A stretch of 64,000 bases of DNA from Symsagittifera roscoffensis (taxonomy: Eukaryota > Xenacoelomorpha > Acoela > Convolutidae), in NCBI RefSeq assembly GCF_963678635.1, contig NC_087070.1, forward strand, positions 26,160,007 through 26,224,006, written 5' to 3'. A program made the position numbers and the translations under genes. Of this stretch, positions 43,986 to 56,160 are shown piece by piece (the stretch's first letter is position 1; every line of letters begins with the position of its first letter). Below the pieces are notes generated by a model, which searched no databases, was not told where the DNA came from, and saw only the letters and a program-made list of their open reading frames with translations.

Positions 43986-45465
43986 TAAAAACCCAGTGTA
44001 TCTTTATACAAGTGTATCAAAGCTTATTAAGATATATGAGTACAAACGGAGTTTAATCCTAAGCCAATTTAATTTTTCTAGAATAATCTAGAACACTTCA
44101 CTAAATACTATGGATTTTTTATGAAGGCTTATTTCTGTACGTTCCTATGTGATTTATAAAAAAGTTTTTTTGATAGCCATAAGTTCAAAAAGCTGTATGT
44201 AAGCGGGTGGATGCATGTTTGCAAGTTTGATATGGAAAAATTGAATTATCTAAACTTTATACATGAAATTGTGTGTGTATTTGCGTATATAAAAACAAGG
44301 GTTTTTGAGAAAAGAAACGTTTTGTGTTTGAACGCCAAAACTCTGAAATAGTTTCGCATACATGCTAAATCTATTAGAGTTTGTTCAATTTTCTGCATAT
44401 CTAAAATAGTTAATTTTTGAAGATAATTGAAGATACAAAACCATTCATGCCTCAGGTTTACCTTCATTCCAAGCTGTTAATGACAATTGAACTAAACGTG
44501 TTTTTGAATTTTGTGGCGTGTTTAATCATTCTAGATTACGCTAGTAAATTGAAGTGTAATAATTTTGCTTTGAGCAATTGTACTTCCTAAGAAACAAAAC
44601 GTTTCTTTTCCAGTAAACTAAGAAGTCAAAAAAACATTGAATATGCTGTTTTATCTCGATGAATCTTCTTATAAGGTTTCAGATAGCCTTTTATTTTTCG
44701 TAGAGTTTTTAAGACATCTTGCTATGTTCATCTTATCTGAATTTCAAATTACCTTAAAAAACCTTAATGAACTTTTTTCGTTTGAAGGTTGTTCATTCAA
44801 TTTATTTTTCACAGTTTTGATTGCTGAGGATGCTCTCTTAGTGCTTTTTTGTATCTGAAATCCAAGTTAACGGTCTCAAAGTTCAAATGTGTGAAAATAA
44901 ATTTAAAAAAAAATATGAGAATTCCTAAGAAAACCTGACAACTAGAGAAAAGAAACATATCAAGATAACGGTTTTAAGAGTGAAATCATCTTCAAATCGT
45001 CAAGTAATCTTATAATGATTTTTTTCTTTTAGCAGTTATTTTCAGAAAGATTTAATTTCATGTAACAATTGAACCAAAAAATGTAACTGTATAAAATGTA
45101 CTAATGATTGAAAGGAAAAGCATGACTTTTAACTTGTTGTCTCAGCAGTCAAGATTCTAAAGTTTGCAAAACCTCTCATTGCAGCTTAAAAAAATTGCTA
45201 GGGTGTTTTCCATGAAAAAAACTGAGAGAACGAGTATTTGAGAAGCTCAAAAGTTACAAAAATTTTTTTCTAAAAAGTATGCTCAGAAAATCGCATTGTA
45301 GAGAACAGGAGAAAAAAAGAGAAAAACCTATAACTGTTCAAACTTAGTTTGGGTGATAAAGTTTTCGCTTACTCCTGGTACTGTTGCACGCATTGCCTGC
45401 ATAAATCGTTGAAGTCAACAAATAGAAATTTTCAACAGTAAAATGTGTTTCAGGATTTCAGTATT
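43986..45465. other. AT-rich intergenic DNA
   Basis: Frames at 44246-44467 (minus) and 44637-44858 (plus) are Phe/Leu-rich without motifs. Nothing recognised. Confidence 0.4.
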
Positions 45466-45469
45466 TAAA

Positions 45470-45750
45470 TGTATCATTAGTGATACACATGGATCATTAA
45501 TATTACATAGGTTGATTTTAGTGGTAATTAGTAAAACATATGGATCATTATTTAATAGAGAACTCACTAATTTTACCCGGAGATCTATAGTTATACATGG
45601 TAATCATTAGTTATACGTAGAGACTATTAAATTATTTAGAGATCAATAATTATTCATAGAGATCATTAGTTATGCAAAGGAATCATTTGATAACTTCGAA
45701 AATCATCAATTGTATACAGGGATGATTAGTAATACATGGGGATATTTACT
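45470..45750 (+). repeat. Minisatellite, unit ~26-30 bp
   Basis: About nine diverged copies of a unit like ATACATGGAGATCATTAGTT in head-to-tail order. Confidence 0.65.
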
Positions 45751-46548
45751 GATCAATTATTTAAAAAAATAAAATAACAAAAAAAGTTTTTAGAAATAAT
45801 TTACTTAAAGTTTGTTTTTTTGTTAGTTTTTTTTTAGTTTCATTTATAAGTTTTGTCAGAGCAATTTTACGTGCCATTTTATCTTTTGTTATCTTTTAAA
45901 ATGTTTTTGTTCATTAATATTGTCTGAGTACTAAGTATTGCCATTCAATCCAACAAAATACCCCTGTATCTTGTTGTATGATAGATACGGAAAATCGAAG
46001 AGATTTCTTTTTCACTTCTTTCACCAGACAAAAGTAATTAAGAAACCGCTTCTGATGAGTATTTCTGATGATTCATTTTTCTCAGATAATTGATATTCTG
46101 TCGTAGCAAAAATTAGGTTTTAACTTCCAATTTTTTCTTAGCTTAGTTTGATCTAATTTCTGCCTTCACCCGATAATTCTCTCAAAGTTTTGAAAAAAGC
46201 TCTCGCGTTTGGTTTGCCCAATTTTTAAATTGATTTTTGTAAATTGTTTTTGTTTCAAAACTATCTTTTTTATAATGCATTTTTACTTTTTAAAAACGTT
46301 GCTTCATGATTATTGCTGTCTGACCTAATGTAATATGTATTATAGTTTCGTTTTTTTTGCTGGCATATTTTTAATTTCATTATAGATCCAGTTTTTTTTT
46401 GTTTTTGTTTTTCTCTATCTTTAGTTAGAACGAAATAGTTTATTTTTGTTGTAATTATTTGATGGAAGATATGAAACAACTCGTTGCAAGGTATGTTTGT
46501 AAATTTTTCATCGGGCTTTTGTAATTCATGTACAATTTTACAGTTCAA
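45751..46548. other. AT-rich spacer
   Basis: A 92-codon Lys-rich frame at 46270-46548 (minus) has no recognised domain. Nothing else seen. Confidence 0.4.
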
Positions 46549-47479
46549 AATAGCTGGTTAAAATTTGTCTACAGAAAAAACCACCTCCAGCACAATTATT
46601 CGATCTTTTCTTCAAAAGTTGGATAAAAAAAAACAAGACTGCTCGTATCAGAGTGAAGCCCTGATTGTCCCGAATGCGTTTTAATTTAACTAGAATCATA
46701 AAAAAGTAAAATTATCGAACAATGAGTCGAGTAATATGGATTTGTTAATTGAAATTATTCCATTAGAAGTCAAAGAACAGTACTCTATTTAACTATTTTT
46801 CATAAAAACTTAAACCTATAGGTGATGAGTTGATTGTAATAACTGCACTTTAAAGTCTATAGAGTAAAAGTCCGCTTTAAAAATGGATGAAATTTCTAAA
46901 GAAAAAGAAAAAAATTAATTTTTTAAATTGTTTTGTGAAAAACATCACCCCACATGCTATGTAACGTGCAAAGTAACATATTGTGCATACAGCAAGGTAT
47001 CAAATAGACCAAAAACATGCATTCATCGAATTTGGAACGTCTAATTTGGATTGAATCTCCACTTGCGGGTTACCAGCACGAAATATCACGCGTTAATTTT
47101 TCCAAAATAGGCCAAATTGGCAACCTTTAAACCCCCATAACTTTACGACAAATTATAGCCGGTGAAATATCTTTTTTAATTTCAACTCAGGATAACAGTA
47201 GCTTTCGAATAAATCCGTTAAAAAATGCTAGTTAAAAAGTCTAAGTTTGTCTGGAGAGGTTTGTCTGAGTTTGTCTTCAAAAGTCGGAACAATAAAACTG
47301 GATCGCTGCGTGAATAGCTACTTAAAATTTAAATGCATTTATCATCGCAAAAAACAAACATCTTTTTTGAAATTTAAAATGTTTCGAAAGTGATAAGATA
47401 GACCCGCAGACTCTAAAAAAATATTCAACAAAATAATTTACTGCTCATATTTTGAGCTAGTTTGTACGTTTAAAAAAAA

Positions 47480-47684
47480 CGGATCTACTTAACAATCCCT
47501 TCGCCATCTACTTAAGAATTGCCACCACTATTAATAAAAGCATTAAGTTAGCGCTAGAGCTTTGTATTGAAAACTCTTATTTTGCTGCAATCTGATTGGT
47601 CGAAAACGCGTTATTTTAATCTAATAACAATTGCGCCCCTTCCCCTTTCTTAAAAAGGGGGGGGGGCAATTGTTAAGTAGATCC
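47480..47684 (+). mobile_element. MITE family M, copy 2
   Basis: Termini CGGATCTACTTAACAAT and ATTGTTAAGTAGATCC are inverted. The interior has GCTGCAATCTGATTGGTCGA and a G run next to the right end. The flanks are A runs, so the target duplication cannot be read. Confidence 0.75.
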
Positions 47685-48107
47685 AAAAAAAAACTAATAA
47701 AGTCAATATCGAAGTGCAAATTGGTCAAATGTTTTGCTGAGTCAGTCACAAAATGGGAAGTTTGATGACACTCTTTTTTCGATAGCCAATTTTTCTTAGG
47801 TATCATGTGGGAATCCGAATCACGATTGAAATACTTCAACATGATAATCAATTCGAGCAACGGGATCTTTTTGAGTTACGCGAAATCTCTTGTAAGAAGC
47901 CCAAACCGAGGTCCTAGCTCATTGTCAGTCCTAAACGAGTGGTCATAGTAATAAAACTAAAATTTTTTTACCCAACTTCGAGTGCCAATGAGGATGATGA
48001 AGGAAAACGAACTTATGCGATTAATCTTCAGTTCTAATCTATGAGTTTTCTAATTTCCTTATTCTGCGTTTTCTAATTTCCTTGTTGCAATATCTTATAA
48101 GATGTCA

Positions 48108-49800
48108 CAGGAAATAACAAGACTGCTTGTATTATCAATTGAAAAACCAAATGTTCCGACTGCCTTTTAAGGCGAATTTGAAACTTTTTGCTTGAAAAAT
48201 TGAAGAAAAAATTGTAAAATAAATTTTTTTTCAACTTATCCCTCCACGCTAATCTTAACTACAAACGGATGTTTTTAGCGTCATGCATCCTAAGATACGA
48301 CCAAATGACTTGCGTAATTCTATCTGGAACACATTAATCCCGCTTACGCGTGTTATAAGAACGCAGTATATCGCGCGTTAAGTATCCCAAGTTAGCCAAC
48401 ATAGCAATTTTCAAACCCCAATCTTTTTACAAAAAAAATCTCAGTTGAAACCTCTTAGTAAATTTGAGCTCAGAAAAACGATATCTTTCAGATGGTTTTT
48501 AAAAAAACTCCGTCAAAAATGCCTTGGTGAAAAGTCAAAAATAAACAACCCCAAGCACAATTAGTCAGCTCTTTCTTTTGAAATTCAGACCAAAAAACAC
48601 TTCATTTATCAGAATTACACTTGGCTAATTTTGTGAAATTGGTACAATAAAACATAGTTCAACGCTTTGTTGATTCAAGTAAATTAATTTCAAAATATCA
48701 TTCCGTCCCATTGGCTCCAAACAGAAATCATGTTACCCCGGGTTGAGCTCACATTGAAAAGTAGCGATAAAAAGTGAAAAAAAAAACAGCGATCGCCATC
48801 GATGAATTATCGATGTTCATTGCCACAATAGCAAATTTTTTCGATAAATACCGCTAATTTGGCTTATTTTCAGAGATGAAACAGCGATAAAAAACCTATC
48901 AAATTGAGAAAAAAATAGTGCTCTAACAGGGGTTAGCTCCCCTAACCTTGAGATTTATAGTCCTGTAAGCTACCTCTGCGTTATCAATCTTTACGAACAT
49001 TACAAAAGTAACGGAACGGAGTATTTGCGCTTGTGCTCGGGGTGCTTTTTTCTTCAGTTAAATTTCGACTTTTAACTAGCCATTTTTGACAGAATTGTTT
49101 TCTATCATTCAAATGCTATTGTTGTCTTGAGCTAAAACTTGAAAAGATATTTCACCTATGAGATTTTTCATTAAATTATGGGGGTTTGAAAATTGCCATT
49201 TTGGCCAACTTGGGACAATTAACGCGCGATATGTTTTGCGCTATGAACGCTTAAGATGATATTTAATCCGTCTTGCAAATCGTTCCAAATTGGTTGAAGG
49301 AGGGCAAGGTTTTTTAGCAGACCGGTTTTTTGGAAGCTCTTTTTTTCTAGACCAAAACAAATAAACAGTCACAGCGCTAACTTCAAACGCAGCATTTTTG
49401 CTAAGAACTTTGTTGACAAACCGTGCGATAATCGTCTTAATTAAGGAAACATTTTAACGCGGCAAGGATTACGCGCCAGTTTACTCAACCAATTATGCGT
49501 CAATTTGTGCTGCCTCCACAAAGCTGTCACTGAAAGTCTGCTAAAAAACATAAATTTCACTTTTTATGCTAGAAAAGCGGGTCCCCGGTTGAAGGAAGCA
49601 ATTGATTTGTTACTAGGAGCGATATCTATCTTTTTGTACTTTATATGACTTTATATGTTCACAAAAAATCTCAAATGAAAAAAAATCATTTTTATTCATT
49701 ACATTTAATTTTTCATTACATGTTATTACTTCTCCATAGACCTGAAGAGGCAGTCGGAACATTCAGAGCCTCACCCTGATACGAGTAATAATTTGGTACA
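48108..49800. mobile_element. R1 element with long inverted ends (inside copy A)
   Basis: The left end reads AACAAGACTGCTTGTATTAT and TGTTCCGACTGCCTTTTAAG. The right end (49,735-49,795) reads AGAGGCAGTCGGAACATTCA and CTGATACGAGTAAT, the inverted equivalent. R1 body sequence is forward at 48,340-48,610 and reversed at 49,060-49,300. The centre (48,610-49,060) is unrelated. No transposase was seen, so it would be non-autonomous. Confidence 0.5.
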
Positions 49801-50445
49801 ATATATTGGCAGTTTTGGTATAATAATTTGGCAGTTTTGTTATTTTTAGAAACTTACTTGAAAATTGAATTAATAAACTAATTTTTTTAAACAAAAATGA
49901 GTTTTCGAAGCTTTGTTTGAATTTGCGGCGCTTCTTCATTGGATTAAGTTATTTAGAAATATTCATTATAAGATCATTCTCGAAGATGACTAATTACACC
50001 TCGTCTGAAAATTGTTTTTATGGTTATTTTTTTATGGTAAAGATTGTAAGTTGGGTCGAGAGAGACCATTGATAGACAGGTAGATTGGAATAGGGTAGAC
50101 CTTGCAACCGATAAACACAGAGTATAGGAAACAGAAAACTTTCAATGATATAAATTATTTATTCTCTTTTAAAGTTTTTTTGACATTTAGGTATATGAGA
50201 GACAGTGGGAGTTAACCTTTTTGCTTGAACTCATTTTTCTCATTATTCAGATTTGAATAGTTTCTTATCGTTTCGCAATTTCTTTATTTTCTTTATGGCA
50301 AGAACTTTTAACTATTGCTATTTTTTTGTAATTCAAATGTTATTCTAATATAGGGTAATATATCATTGTGAAAAGCTTGTAGCACAATGGGAAATTAGTA
50401 AAAAAACGATAACAACAAGACTGCTAAAAAAATTTAAAGACAAAA

Positions 50446-50670
50446 TTTGTAAGTAAAAAGAGTGCATTTAGGACAAATCAGATTAGCTCTAGTTCTTAAC
50501 ATTGCTTCGTTGCTTTTAGAAATCCGTTGGTAGCTTCAAGTTTCCAATTACTTATCGCGAAAAAATTAGCCTCTTTTACTGAAGCTTTTCAGGATAAGAA
50601 ATTATTAGTGTCCGTTGAATGCGTTATTTATTATGCGGAAAGAAAGCAGCGATTACTATATACACCAAGA
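50446..50670. other. Region upstream of the GPCR Met codon
   Basis: An open frame extends upstream of the Met at 50671 to a TTG at 50527, after a TTGCTTTTAG acceptor-like site (AG at 50518-50519). If that site is used, this stretch would be coding. Confidence 0.35.
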
Positions 50671-50909
50671 ATGACAATTAATGAATCTGATGCTTACTCC
50701 ATTACTATCCCCCAAAGCGACACCTTTGCTCTGGATGTAATTCTAACTGTGATTGAGCGATGCATTTTACCTTTGGCTTTTCTTCTGGCCTTTCTCTGCA
50801 ACTCACTGACCATTGCGACTGTTCATAGAATGGGCGTGAACAAATCTTCCAAACTGTTCATGATTCTGGTGGCTGGCGTGGAAATAGTTCAACAGTTTTC
50901 ACTCATTGG
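50671..50909 (+). CDS. First-TM exon of a rhodopsin-like GPCR (partial)
   Basis: From Met 50671 the exon encodes 79 full codons and ends at a GTAAAG donor (first base 50910) in phase 2. Residues 1-22 are an extracellular N-terminus with an N-glycosylation sequon (NES at 4-6). Residues 24-51 form TM1, with FLCNSLTIATV holding the class A Asn (1.50) at N44. KSSKLFMILVAGVEIVQQF looks like the first turns of TM2, where E71 stands in place of the usual Asp 2.50. The rest of the receptor is not in the window. The upstream frame is open to 50527, so a longer N-terminus or an earlier exon is possible. It sits between two long direct duplicates, so it could be a truncated copy. Confidence 0.5.
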
Positions 50910-52607
50910 GTAAAGTTTTTACTGTAAAGTAACACTAAAACCATCCATTTATGGCAATATTAATCCACAAATCACCAGAAATTACTAACACATTCCCAAC
51001 TGGTTTTTTTCCAAGGCCAAGTAAATACAAACAATATACCCCGGGCTAACTATCCGTGATGTTTCCATGCCCAACGAAATGTTTAAATTTTTGCACGCAT
51101 TTTTTTTCTGAATTTTTTTTGAGCCTAAAACTGAATTTGGAGCGAATAAAAAAATAACAAATATGTTTTAGCTTTGTTTAAAATAAAAAAGCTAAAACAC
51201 TTAGAAAAAAATAAGATTAAGTTAAAAATAATAATAATTTAAATAAGTGAATTAATTAATCCGCCGCTTACGCGTGTTATAAGAACATATTTGTCACATA
51301 TTGGCCAACAATCAATATTCAAAACCTCATAACATCATAAAATATACGATTGCGGGTTCTTCCATTTTAGCTCAAGACAACACTGTTTTTCAGATAGTAT
51401 AGAAAAATTTTCAAAAAAATTTAGTTGAATGTCAAAAATTGATTGAATAAAAAACCACACCCAAGCAATAATATTCCGCACTTTCTCCAAAAGTCGGAAC
51501 AAAAAATTTTTGCTTGATGTATTATCTCAACGTGTTTTTCCACAAAAATTTGATTACGCTTGGTAACAAAAACTAGCTGAGGGCGGCTGATAACCTAAGC
51601 TCGAATCCGGTCAGCACCTGTGAGGTAACGAATACGCCTGAGACATCACCTGTTTTTGGTCTTGAGGTAACGAATCTGAAAGGACCTGTTTCTTTTTCAA
51701 ACGGGAAAAATTGTCGGCCTAATATTTCTCGGCTTATTTTTGTTGGCTTAGTTGCCACATCGTATATTTGTGTTTGTTCTATACGCAATTTATATTGTAG
51801 TTGCTTTTACGGTTTTGATTTACTTCGGCTGTATGTAACTTCTTGATTCCTTTTTTTCGCTAGAAACTTTGTTTGGCCAAATGATTTTGGCATGATTTTT
51901 ATCGTCTTAGTGACCTAATGTTGAGTGGTTTCAAGTAAAACGCATTTGTCAAGCTCAACTCTGGATTGCACAATTTGTTAAAATTTTGAGAAAAATTTTA
52001 GTTCATTTTTTTATGACAACTTTTTCCGTTTTTTTTTATTTCTGCCATTTTTTTGATTGGTTTCGGCCATTGTTATATCGGCCTAACGGCCTCATGTTGC
52101 ATCTTTCGACAAAAGAAAAAATTGTTTCTTCCAAAGGCTTGACTCGTGTAATTCAAGATTTGAACTGGTTTTATATTAGAACTTTTGTCAAAGAGCAAGC
52201 ACTCTAGTTAACTCTTTTCTGTATAAAATTAAATCTATAGTCAAAGCCCTGATTGTACCAACTGCTCTTCAAGTTCTTTGGAGTAAATGTTTGCCTAAAA
52301 AAAGGGCGAATTTAAGAAAAAACCGAAAAATAATTCAAACTGTTTATCGTTTTTTTTTTCAAAAGCATCCACCCACCTCTTATGTGAAGCACGAAGTGAT
52401 ATATTTTGCTCATAGCAAAGTATATAATAGACCAAGTAGCATGCCTCGTTTCAGCTTAGAACAATTTCTAGGACAAAATAAATCTCCGCTTATGCGTTAA
52501 TAGCACAAAATGTACTGCGCTTTAATTGTCCCAAATTGACCAAATTGGCAATCTTCGAAGCCGCAATTTTGCAAAAATCGATCACAAGTAAAAAAATTTT
52601 GGACTCG
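50910..52607. other. Spacer between the GPCR exon and duplicate B, with R1 pieces
   Basis: R1 body fragments lie at about 51,255-51,505 and 52,500-52,607, and an R1 signature (CAAAGCCCTGATTGTACC) at about 52,240. A GAGGTAACGAAT phrase occurs twice at 51,620-51,675. No second GPCR exon was found. Confidence 0.45.
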
Positions 52608-53531
52608 AAATAGCTGGTTAAAATTTGTCTGCAGAAAAACCGTCTCCAGCATAATTATTCGATCTTTTCTTCAAAAGTTGGAGCAAAAAAAACAAGACTG
52701 CTTGTATCAGAGTGAAGCCCTGATTGTCTCGAATGCGTTTTATTTTAACTAGAACAATAAAAAGTAAAATTATCGAACAATAAGTCGAGTAATATGGATT
52801 TGTTAACTAAAATTAATCCATTAGAAGTCAAAGAGCAGTACTCTATTTAACTCTTTTTCATAAAAAGTTAAATCTATAGGCGATGAGTTGATTGTACCAA
52901 CTGCGCTTTAAAGTGTATGGAGTAAAAGTCCGCTTTAAAAATGAATGAAATTTCTGAAGAAAAAGAAAAAAATCAATATTTTTTATTGTTTTATGAAAAA
53001 CATCACCCCACATGCTATGTAACGTGCAAAATACCATATTGCTCATACAGCAAAGTATCAAATAGACCAAAGAACATGCTTTCATCTAACTTGGACTGTC
53101 TAATTTGGATTGAATCTCCTCTTGCGGGTTACTATCACGAAATATCGCTCGTTAATTTTTCCAAAATAAGCCATATTGGCAATCTTTAAACCCCCATAAT
53201 TTACGACAAATGATAGCCGGTGAAATATTTTTTTTAAATTTGAGCTCAGGACAACTTTTTTTAAAATAAATCCCTTAAAAATTGCTAGTTAAAAAGTCTA
53301 AGTTTGTCTGGAGAGGTTTGTCTGAGTTTGTCTTCAAAAGTCGGAACATAAAATTTGGATCGCTGCCTGAATAGCTACTAAAAGTTTAAACGCATTTAGC
53401 ATCGCGAAAAAAAATCTTTTTTTAAATTTAAAATGTTTCGAAAGTGATAGGATAGACACGCAGACTAAAAAGTTCTTCAAACGAAATTTTTTACTGCTCA
53501 TATTTTGAGCTAGTTTGTACATTTTAAAAAA

Positions 53532-53725
53532 CGAATCCACTTAACGGTCCTTTCGCCATCTACTTAAGAATTGCCAGCCCTAATAATAAAATAATAAAAG
53601 CATTAAGGTAGCGCTAGAGAATTCTTATTTTGCTGCAATTTGATTGGTCAAAAATGCGTTATTTTAATCTATTAACAATTGCGCACCCTATCTTAAAGGG
53701 GGAGGGGTAATTGTTAAGTAGATCC
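53532..53725 (+). mobile_element. MITE family M, copy 3
   Basis: Left end CGAATCCACTTAACGG (two or three changes from the family) and right end ATTGTTAAGTAGATCC. It is the duplicate of copy 2 within the larger direct repeat. Confidence 0.7.
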
Positions 53726-54169
53726 AAAAAAAACTAATTAAGTCAATAGCGAAGTGAAAATTGTTCAAATGTTTTTGCTGAGTAAGTCAAAAAATAGGAA
53801 GTTTGCTGACACTCTTTTTTCGATAGCCAACTTTTCTTAGGTATCATGTGGGAATCCGAATCACGATTGAAATACTTCAATATGATAATCAATTCGAGCA
53901 ACGGGATCTCTTTGAGTTACGCGAATTCTCTTGTAAGAAGCCCAAAACGAGGTCCTTAAAGAGTGGTCATAGTAATAAAACAAAACAAAATTTTACCCAA
54001 GTTCAGGTGCCAATGGGGATGATGAAGGAAAACAAACTTATGCGATTAATCTTCAGTTCTAATCTATGAGTTTTCTAACTTCCTTATTCTGCGTTTTCTA
54101 ATTTCCTTATTACAATATCCTGTAAGAGGTCACAGAAAATAACAAGACTGCGCGTATTATCAAAGGGAA

Positions 54170-54775
54170 ACCCGAGTCGAGATTTTTCACCTAATTTGAA
54201 GCAAAATTTGAGCGGTTTGAGCGGTTTTTTTAGACAATTACGCTCAAAGTCTTGCTTCTAAATGAGCGGTTTGAGCGGTTTTTGAACGGTTTATCTAAAA
54301 AACCGCTCAAAAATTGCGCAAAAAATGAACGGTTTTGAACGGTTTATCTAAAAAAAAACGCTCAAAAACAGCGCAAGATTTGAACGGTTTTGAACGGTTT
54401 ATCTAAAAAAACGGTCAAAAACCGCGCAAGATTTGAACGGTTTTTGAGCGGTTTATCTGAAAAAACCGCTCAAAAACCGCGCAAGATTTGAGCGGTTTTT
54501 GAGCGGTTTTTCTAGATAAACCGCTCAAAAACCGCTCAAATCTTGCTTTGAGAAGCAAGATTTTGAGCGTAATTGTCTAAAAAAAACCGCTCAAACCGCT
54601 CAAATCTTGAGCGGTTTTTTGAGCGTTTTATTTAAAACGCTCAAAAACCGCTCAAACCGCTCATTTTGAAGCAAGATTTTGAGCGCAATTGTCTAAAAAA
54701 AACCGCTCAAGCCGCTCAAATCTGGCTGGAAAACCGCTCAAACTGCTCATATCTTTGAGCGGTTTGAGCGACAAT
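54170..54775. repeat. Array of self-complementary GAGCGGTTT units, array 1
   Basis: Dozens of GAGCGGTTT and AAACCGCTC 9-mers alternate so that ~55-60-bp hairpins follow each other. Typical text is TTTGAGCGGTTTTTGAGCGG, then TTTATCTAAAAAACCGCTC. The whole array is also roughly an inverted repeat: AGCAAGATTTGAGCGGTT near the left end mirrors CCGCTCAAATCTTGCTT inside, and both ends carry a TTAGACAATTACGCTC-type phrase in opposite sense. The left border follows GATTTTTCACCTAATTTGAA. Immediately right of the array ACAATTAACG is repeated twice. Confidence 0.85.
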
Positions 54776-54960
54776 TAACGACAATTAACGCGCTATATGT
54801 TTTGCGCTATGAACGCTTAAGATGATTTTTAATCTGTCCTACAAATCGTCTTAAATTGGTTGAAGGAGGGCAAGGTTTTTTAGCAGACCGGTTTTTTGGA
54901 AGAACGGTTTTTTAGACCAAAACAAATAAACAGTCACAGTGCTAACTTCAAACGCAGCAT

Positions 54961-55062
54961 TGGCAAGTAGGATATGCTTGGTCCGCTTCGCTCCGCTTGC
55001 GCTTACATCCGGCACGAGAGGAATACTGCGCGTGAATCAGTGGTTGCCGTTAAACTAGCTAG
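54961..55062. other. 102-bp GC-rich insertion in duplicate B
   Basis: Absent from the matching place in copy A (49,391-49,394, within CAGCATTTTTGCT). Contains TCCGCTTCGCTCCGCTTGCG. It is far richer in GC than its surroundings. Origin unknown. Confidence 0.6.
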
Positions 55063-56160
55063 TTTTGCTAAGAACTTTGTTGACAAACCGTGAGATAATC
55101 GTCTTAATTAAGGGAACATATTAACGCGGCAGGGATTACGCGCCAGTTTACTCAATCAATTATGCGTCAATTTGTGCTGCCTCCACAAAGCTGTCATTGA
55201 AAGTCTGCTAAAAAACATAAATTTCACTTTTTATGCTAAAAAAGCGGGTCCCCGGTTGAAGGAAGCTTATTTGCCATAATTGATTTGTTACTAGGAGCGA
55301 TACCTATCTTTTTGTACTTTATATGACTTTATATTTTCACAAAAAAAATCTCAAAATAAAAAAATTATTTTTATTCATTACATTTAAATTTTCATTACAT
55401 GTTATTACTTCTCCATAGACCTTAAGAGGCAGTCGGAACATTCAGAGCCTCACCTTGATACGAGTAATAATTTGGTACAATATATTGGCAGTTTTGGTAT
55501 AAAAATTTGGCAGTTTTGTTATTTTTAGAAACTTACTTGAAAATTGAATTAATAAACTAATTTTTTTAAAACAAAAATGAGTTTTCGAAGCTTTGTTTGA
55601 ATTTGCGGCGCTTCTTCATCGGATTAAGTAATTTAGAAATTTTCATTATAAGATCATTCTCGAAGATGACTAATTACACCTCGTCTGAATATTGTTTTTA
55701 TGGTTATTTTTTAAATTCGAAGTGAGTGCATATTGGTTTAAAATTTGACATTCGGTCCGGTAAAGATTGTAAGTTGGGTCGATAGAGACCATTGATAGAC
55801 AGGTAAATTGTAATAGGGTAGACCTTGCAACCGATAAACCCAGAGTATAGGAAACAGAAAACTTTCAATGATATAAATGAATTAATCTCTTTTAAAGTTT
55901 TTTTGACATTTAGGTATGAGAGACGGTGAGAGTTAACCTTTTTGCTTGAACTCATTTTTCTCATTATTCAGATTTGAATAGTTTCTTATCGTTTTGCAAT
56001 TTTTTTATTTTCTTTATGGCAAGAACTTTTAACTATTGCTATTCTTTTGTAATTCAAATATTATTCTAATATATCATTGAGAAAAGCTTGTACCACAATG
56101 GGAAATGAGTAAAGAAAAAAACGATAAAAACAAGACTGCTAAAAAAAATTTAAAGACTAA

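Larger units (their letters stand above)
46549..50445 (+). repeat. Long direct duplicate, copy A (3.9 kb)
   Basis: Matches 52,608-56,160 in the same orientation, from ATAGCTGGTTAAAATTTGTC at the start to AACAAGACTGCTAAAAAAA at the end. It consists of R1 segments, MITE M copy 2, and a part (48,150-49,220) that copy B has replaced by a GAGCGGTTT array. R1 is forward at 48,110-48,610 and reversed at 49,030-49,800, so an element with long inverted ends lies inside. Confidence 0.8.
52608..56160 (+). repeat. Long direct duplicate, copy B (3.55 kb)
   Basis: Same order as copy A: start ATAGCTGGTTAAAATTTGTC, R1 body, MITE M copy 3, an AGGTATCATGTGGGAATCCG block, then a GAGCGGTTT array where copy A has 1.1 kb of R1 element, then the shared right part to AACAAGACTGCTAAAAAAA. 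It also has a 102-bp GC-rich insertion at 54,961-55,062 that copy A lacks. Confidence 0.8.

Noticed and set aside
55003-55022. CGGCACGAG phrase, like a cDNA-library adaptor
   Set aside because: Nine bases can occur by chance and no vector sequence surrounds it; noted only under the 102-bp insertion.
46549-56160. LTR retrotransposon with 3.5-kb LTRs around a coding region
   Set aside because: No gag/pol, primer-binding site or TG..CA ends; the repeats are mosaics of R1 and MITEs and the middle holds a GPCR exon.
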